A DNA stretch of 7,022 nucleotides from Syntrophomonadaceae bacterium (GTDB taxonomy: Bacteria; Bacillota; Syntrophomonadia; Syntrophomonadales; Syntrophothermaceae): NCBI GenBank assembly GCA_029907055.1, contig JARYMO010000075.1, positions 1 through 7,022 on the forward strand, read 5' to 3'. Of this stretch, positions 4,765-7,022 are shown piece by piece. A model generated the notes under the pieces. The model saw only the letters and a list, made by a program, of their open reading frames with translations, was not told the DNA's origin and made no database searches. The stretch's first letter is position 1. Every line of letters begins with the position of its first letter. Position numbers and translations under genes: made by a program.

Positions 4765-7019
4765 AGATCAACAAGCTGGATATCCTGGGGTTCGGCAAGT
4801 TCGAGAACTTCCAACTGGAGCTGGCGGACGGGCTCAACATCGTCTGGGGCCCTAACGAGAGCGGCAAGTCGACGCTGGCGGCCTTCCTGCGTGCCGCCTT
4901 CTTCGGCTTCGGGGGTGCCAATCCCGGCGGCCCCGGCTACGAGGCCCAGTACCAGCGCTACCTGCCGTGGGCGGCGCGCAACTTCAGCGGGGCGGTGGAG
5001 TACGAGGTGGACGGCAAGCACTACCGGGCCGAGCGCGTATTCGACCGCAACAGCGAAGAAGTGAAGGTGTTCTCGCTGGACACCGGGCAGGAGATCACCC
5101 GCAGCTTCCCCTACGACAAGGCCCGGCGGGAACACGACTTCGCCAGCGAGCAGCTGGGGATGCACGAGAAGGTGTTCTCCAACAGCATCTTCCTCGGCCA
5201 GGGCGCCTTTGCCATCGACGCCGCGGACGCCGGCAGCTTCATCAAGGACAAGCTGGTCAACCTGATGATGACCGGCGACGAGGAGGTTTCCCTGAAGCGG
5301 GCCCTGTGGGTGCTGGACCAGGCCATCGACGATATCGGCACCCCGCAGGCCAGGAAGAAAGCACTGGGGGCGGCCTTGGCCCGCCTGGAGTCCCTGCAGG
5401 GCGAGCTGGCAGCGCTGGAGTCCCAGTTGGCGGAGCTCAACGAGCGCGAACGGGAGCTGGAGGACAAGCGCCGTCAACTGGTCGAGGTGTCCGAGCGCAG
5501 CGAGCTGCTGCAGCGGGCGCACCTGTACATGGAGGCGGCCGAGCATTTCGAGCGCTACGTGGCAGCCAAGGCCCTGCTGGAGCGCTTGACCCCCGAGCAG
5601 CTGATGCGCGAACTGCGCGAGGCCCGCGAAGGCCTGGAGCAGAGCCGGGCCCGCACCGACCAGCTGCGCAAGGACGCCGAGGAACTGGAGCGCCACATCA
5701 AGGTGGACAACCCCGATTTCTGGATCAAGAAGATCGACGACCTCACCGAGACCATCCTGCGCCTGAACCGCGAGTCGGCCAGCCTGGCACCGCGGGTGGT
5801 GGAGCAGGAGCAGCAGACCAAGCAGAGCCAGAGCCGCTCCGGCATGCTGCTGGGGGGAGCGGGGGCGCTGCTGGTGGGCTCGCTGGTGGCGCTGGCAGTG
5901 GGAGCGCCGCTGGCGGTGGCCGGGGGCACGTTCGCGGTGGCCGCCGGGATGGGGTACCTGGGCTGGCGGAGCTTCCTGACCTACCAGGAATCGGCGCGCA
6001 GCGGCGAAGAGGTGGACGTGCGCGCCAACATGAACCGTCTGCTCATCATGGAGAACCAGAACATGCTCAACGACATCCTGGGCCAGCTGGGGGCCAGCGA
6101 CGTCGACCAGGCCAAGAAGCTGCTGCAGGAGTCGATGACCCTGCGCAACCGCAAGAAGGAACTGCAGCACGAGATCGAGAGCTCGCAGAAGCAGGTGTGG
6201 ATCCACGAGCACCAGGTGCAGATGCTGGAGAAGCGCATGGTGGAGGTGCAGAACGCCACCATCGAGCGCGACAAGGAGATCGCGGTGCTGAACAGCCTGG
6301 GGTTCAAGGACGTGGAGAAGAACACCCAGGAGTTCATCGCCATTTCCGAGCAGCTGGCCGGTCAAGGGGGACCGGATGACCGCCAGCTCGAGCAGGAGCT
6401 GGCGGCGCTGGCCGGGCGGCGCGACGAACTGCTGCTGGAGATTGGCAAGCTGGAGCAGCAGGTGAAGGAGAAGAACGCGGTGCAGGGGCGCATCGCCGAC
6501 GTCCGCGCGGACATGGAGGCCGGTCGGGCGCGCTGCGCCGAGCTGAGCGAGATGCTGGAGGTGCTGAAGCTGGCCCGGGCCGGGGTGGAAGAGGCGGTCA
6601 GCGGCTACCAGAAGGACTACCTGGGCAAGCTCAACCACCGGGTGAGCCGCATCGCCGCCGAACTGTTCGGCGGCCGCTACAGCACCGTCAACCTGACCGA
6701 AGACCTGGGCCTGACGGCCATCGCGCCGGAGACCATGAAGATGGTGCCGGTGGACAGCACCAGCCAGGGCACCCTGGAGATGTTCTACCTGGCCCTGCGG
6801 CTGGCGCTGGCGGACCTGATGTCCGGGGGGCGCAGCCCGGTGTTCCTGGTGCTGGACGAACCCTTCGCCAACCTGGATGACCAGCGCGCCCGCCGCCTGC
6901 TGGACTTCCTGGGCAAGGTGGCCGGCAGCCAGCAGGTCATCCTCTTCACCGCCCGCGAGGACCTGCTGCCGGCGGCGCCGCCCCAGGCTCACATCGTGAG
7001 GCTGGAGATGGCGGCCTAG
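4761..7019 (+). CDS. YhaN-like SbcC/Rad50-type ATPase with coiled coils and a central membrane hairpin
   Basis: A 752-residue ABC-type ATPase and partner of the upstream nuclease. The N-terminal lobe opens with MKINKLDILGFGKFENF and the Walker A GPNESGKST (30-38), the AAA_27/YhaN pattern; the Q-loop is IFLGQG (Gln147). Coiled-coil arms follow (about 205-355 and 410-630, rich in Leu, Glu, Gln and Arg). Between them, 362-402 is an uncharged Gly/Ala/Leu/Val stretch split by Gly-Ala-Pro (381-383), as expected for two membrane helices. The C-terminal lobe has the signature STSQGTLEMFYLALRLAL (666-683), Walker B FLVLDEP (Asp699, Glu700) and D-loop NLDD (704-707). The switch position reads LFTARED, with Arg732 where a His is usual. 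No CxxC zinc hook exists; the chain has a single Cys, in the second arm. ATG at 4761 is the start because Walker A spacing fits; the in-frame extension back to 4476 only overlaps the nuclease gene. Shorter than B. subtilis YhaN (over 900 residues). Confidence 0.9.
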   Translation: MKINKLDILGFGKFENFQLELADGLNIVWGPNESGKSTLAAFLRAAFFGFGGANPGGPGYEAQYQRYLPWAARNFSGAVEYEVDGKHYRAERVFDRNSEEVKVFSLDTGQEITRSFPYDKARREHDFASEQLGMHEKVFSNSIFLGQGAFAIDAADAGSFIKDKLVNLMMTGDEEVSLKRALWVLDQAIDDIGTPQARKKALGAALARLESLQGELAALESQLAELNERERELEDKRRQLVEVSERSELLQRAHLYMEAAEHFERYVAAKALLERLTPEQLMRELREAREGLEQSRARTDQLRKDAEELERHIKVDNPDFWIKKIDDLTETILRLNRESASLAPRVVEQEQQTKQSQSRSGMLLGGAGALLVGSLVALAVGAPLAVAGGTFAVAAGMGYLGWRSFLTYQESARSGEEVDVRANMNRLLIMENQNMLNDILGQLGASDVDQAKKLLQESMTLRNRKKELQHEIESSQKQVWIHEHQVQMLEKRMVEVQNATIERDKEIAVLNSLGFKDVEKNTQEFIAISEQLAGQGGPDDRQLEQELAALAGRRDELLLEIGKLEQQVKEKNAVQGRIADVRADMEAGRARCAELSEMLEVLKLARAGVEEAVSGYQKDYLGKLNHRVSRIAAELFGGRYSTVNLTEDLGLTAIAPETMKMVPVDSTSQGTLEMFYLALRLALADLMSGGRSPVFLVLDEPFANLDDQRARRLLDFLGKVAGSQQVILFTAREDLLPAAPPQAHIVRLEMAA

Positions 7020-7022
7020 GGG

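Noticed and set aside
4967..6379. 470-codon open frame on the plus strand inside the ATPase gene
   Set aside because: Gly/Arg/Ala-rich frame-shadow of the ATPase with no domain. The real frame has all ATPase motifs.
4638..6992. 784-codon open frame on the minus strand
   Set aside because: It mirrors the coiled-coil ATPase. Its His/Gln/Leu-rich translation is what antisense of GC-rich CTG/GAG/CAG codons gives, with no recognisable domain. The other long minus-strand frames (435-1295, 2444-3523, 3583-4653) have the same origin.
4761..7019. CxxC zinc hook of SbcC/Rad50
   Set aside because: Only one cysteine was found in the protein and it is not in a CxxC; the apex is hydrophobic instead.

Overview
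The window is a GC-rich stretch of a bacterial chromosome with all genes on the + strand: one truncated gene at the left edge and five complete ones. No phage, transposon, CRISPR, rRNA or tRNA was seen. Gene content and style suggest a high-GC member of the Bacillota (clostridial, Limnochordia or Symbiobacteriia type). The clues are strong GGAGG-type ribosome sites, GTG starts, near-consensus TATAAT promoters, a GLPLVGKTT-type YchF relative, a bPH_5-like membrane protein, and an SbcD-like nuclease paired with a YhaN-like ATPase. This placement is inference from families, not from a marker gene.

Layout: (1) positions 2-115 hold the C-terminal end of a PDZ-domain protein, probably an HtrA/DegP-type serine protease. 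(2) 252-1343 encodes 6-phosphofructokinase with a 'mixed' active-site signature (Gly in GGDGS, Lys in PKTIDND). (3) After a clear sigma-A promoter (TTGCGC-17-TATAAT), 1457-2293 encodes a five-helix membrane protein with a cytosolic PH-like domain. A GC-rich hairpin (2373-2397) follows. (4) A second clear promoter (TTGCTG-18-TATAAT) leads into 2483-3541, a divergent YchF/OLA1-family P-loop NTPase. (5) After an exact 9-bp-arm inverted repeat at 3561-3581, next to a weak TATAGT box, comes a two-gene operon with ATGA overlap: 3631-4764, an SbcD/Mre11/YhaO-like metallo-nuclease, and 4761-7019, a YhaN-like SbcC/Rad50-type coiled-coil ATPase.

The nuclease and ATPase should work as one complex: the phosphoesterase cuts DNA and the ABC-type ATPase controls access and tethers. 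The most notable point is that the ATPase has no CxxC zinc hook. In the exact middle of the chain, where a hook would sit between the two coiled-coil arms, it has a hydrophobic hairpin that looks like two membrane helices. That suggests a membrane-anchored relative of SbcCD. The other genes look like independent housekeeping or poorly described units with their own promoters. There is no gene-free stretch over 300 bases; the longest gap (2294-2482) holds the hairpin, an AT-rich imperfect dyad and a promoter.
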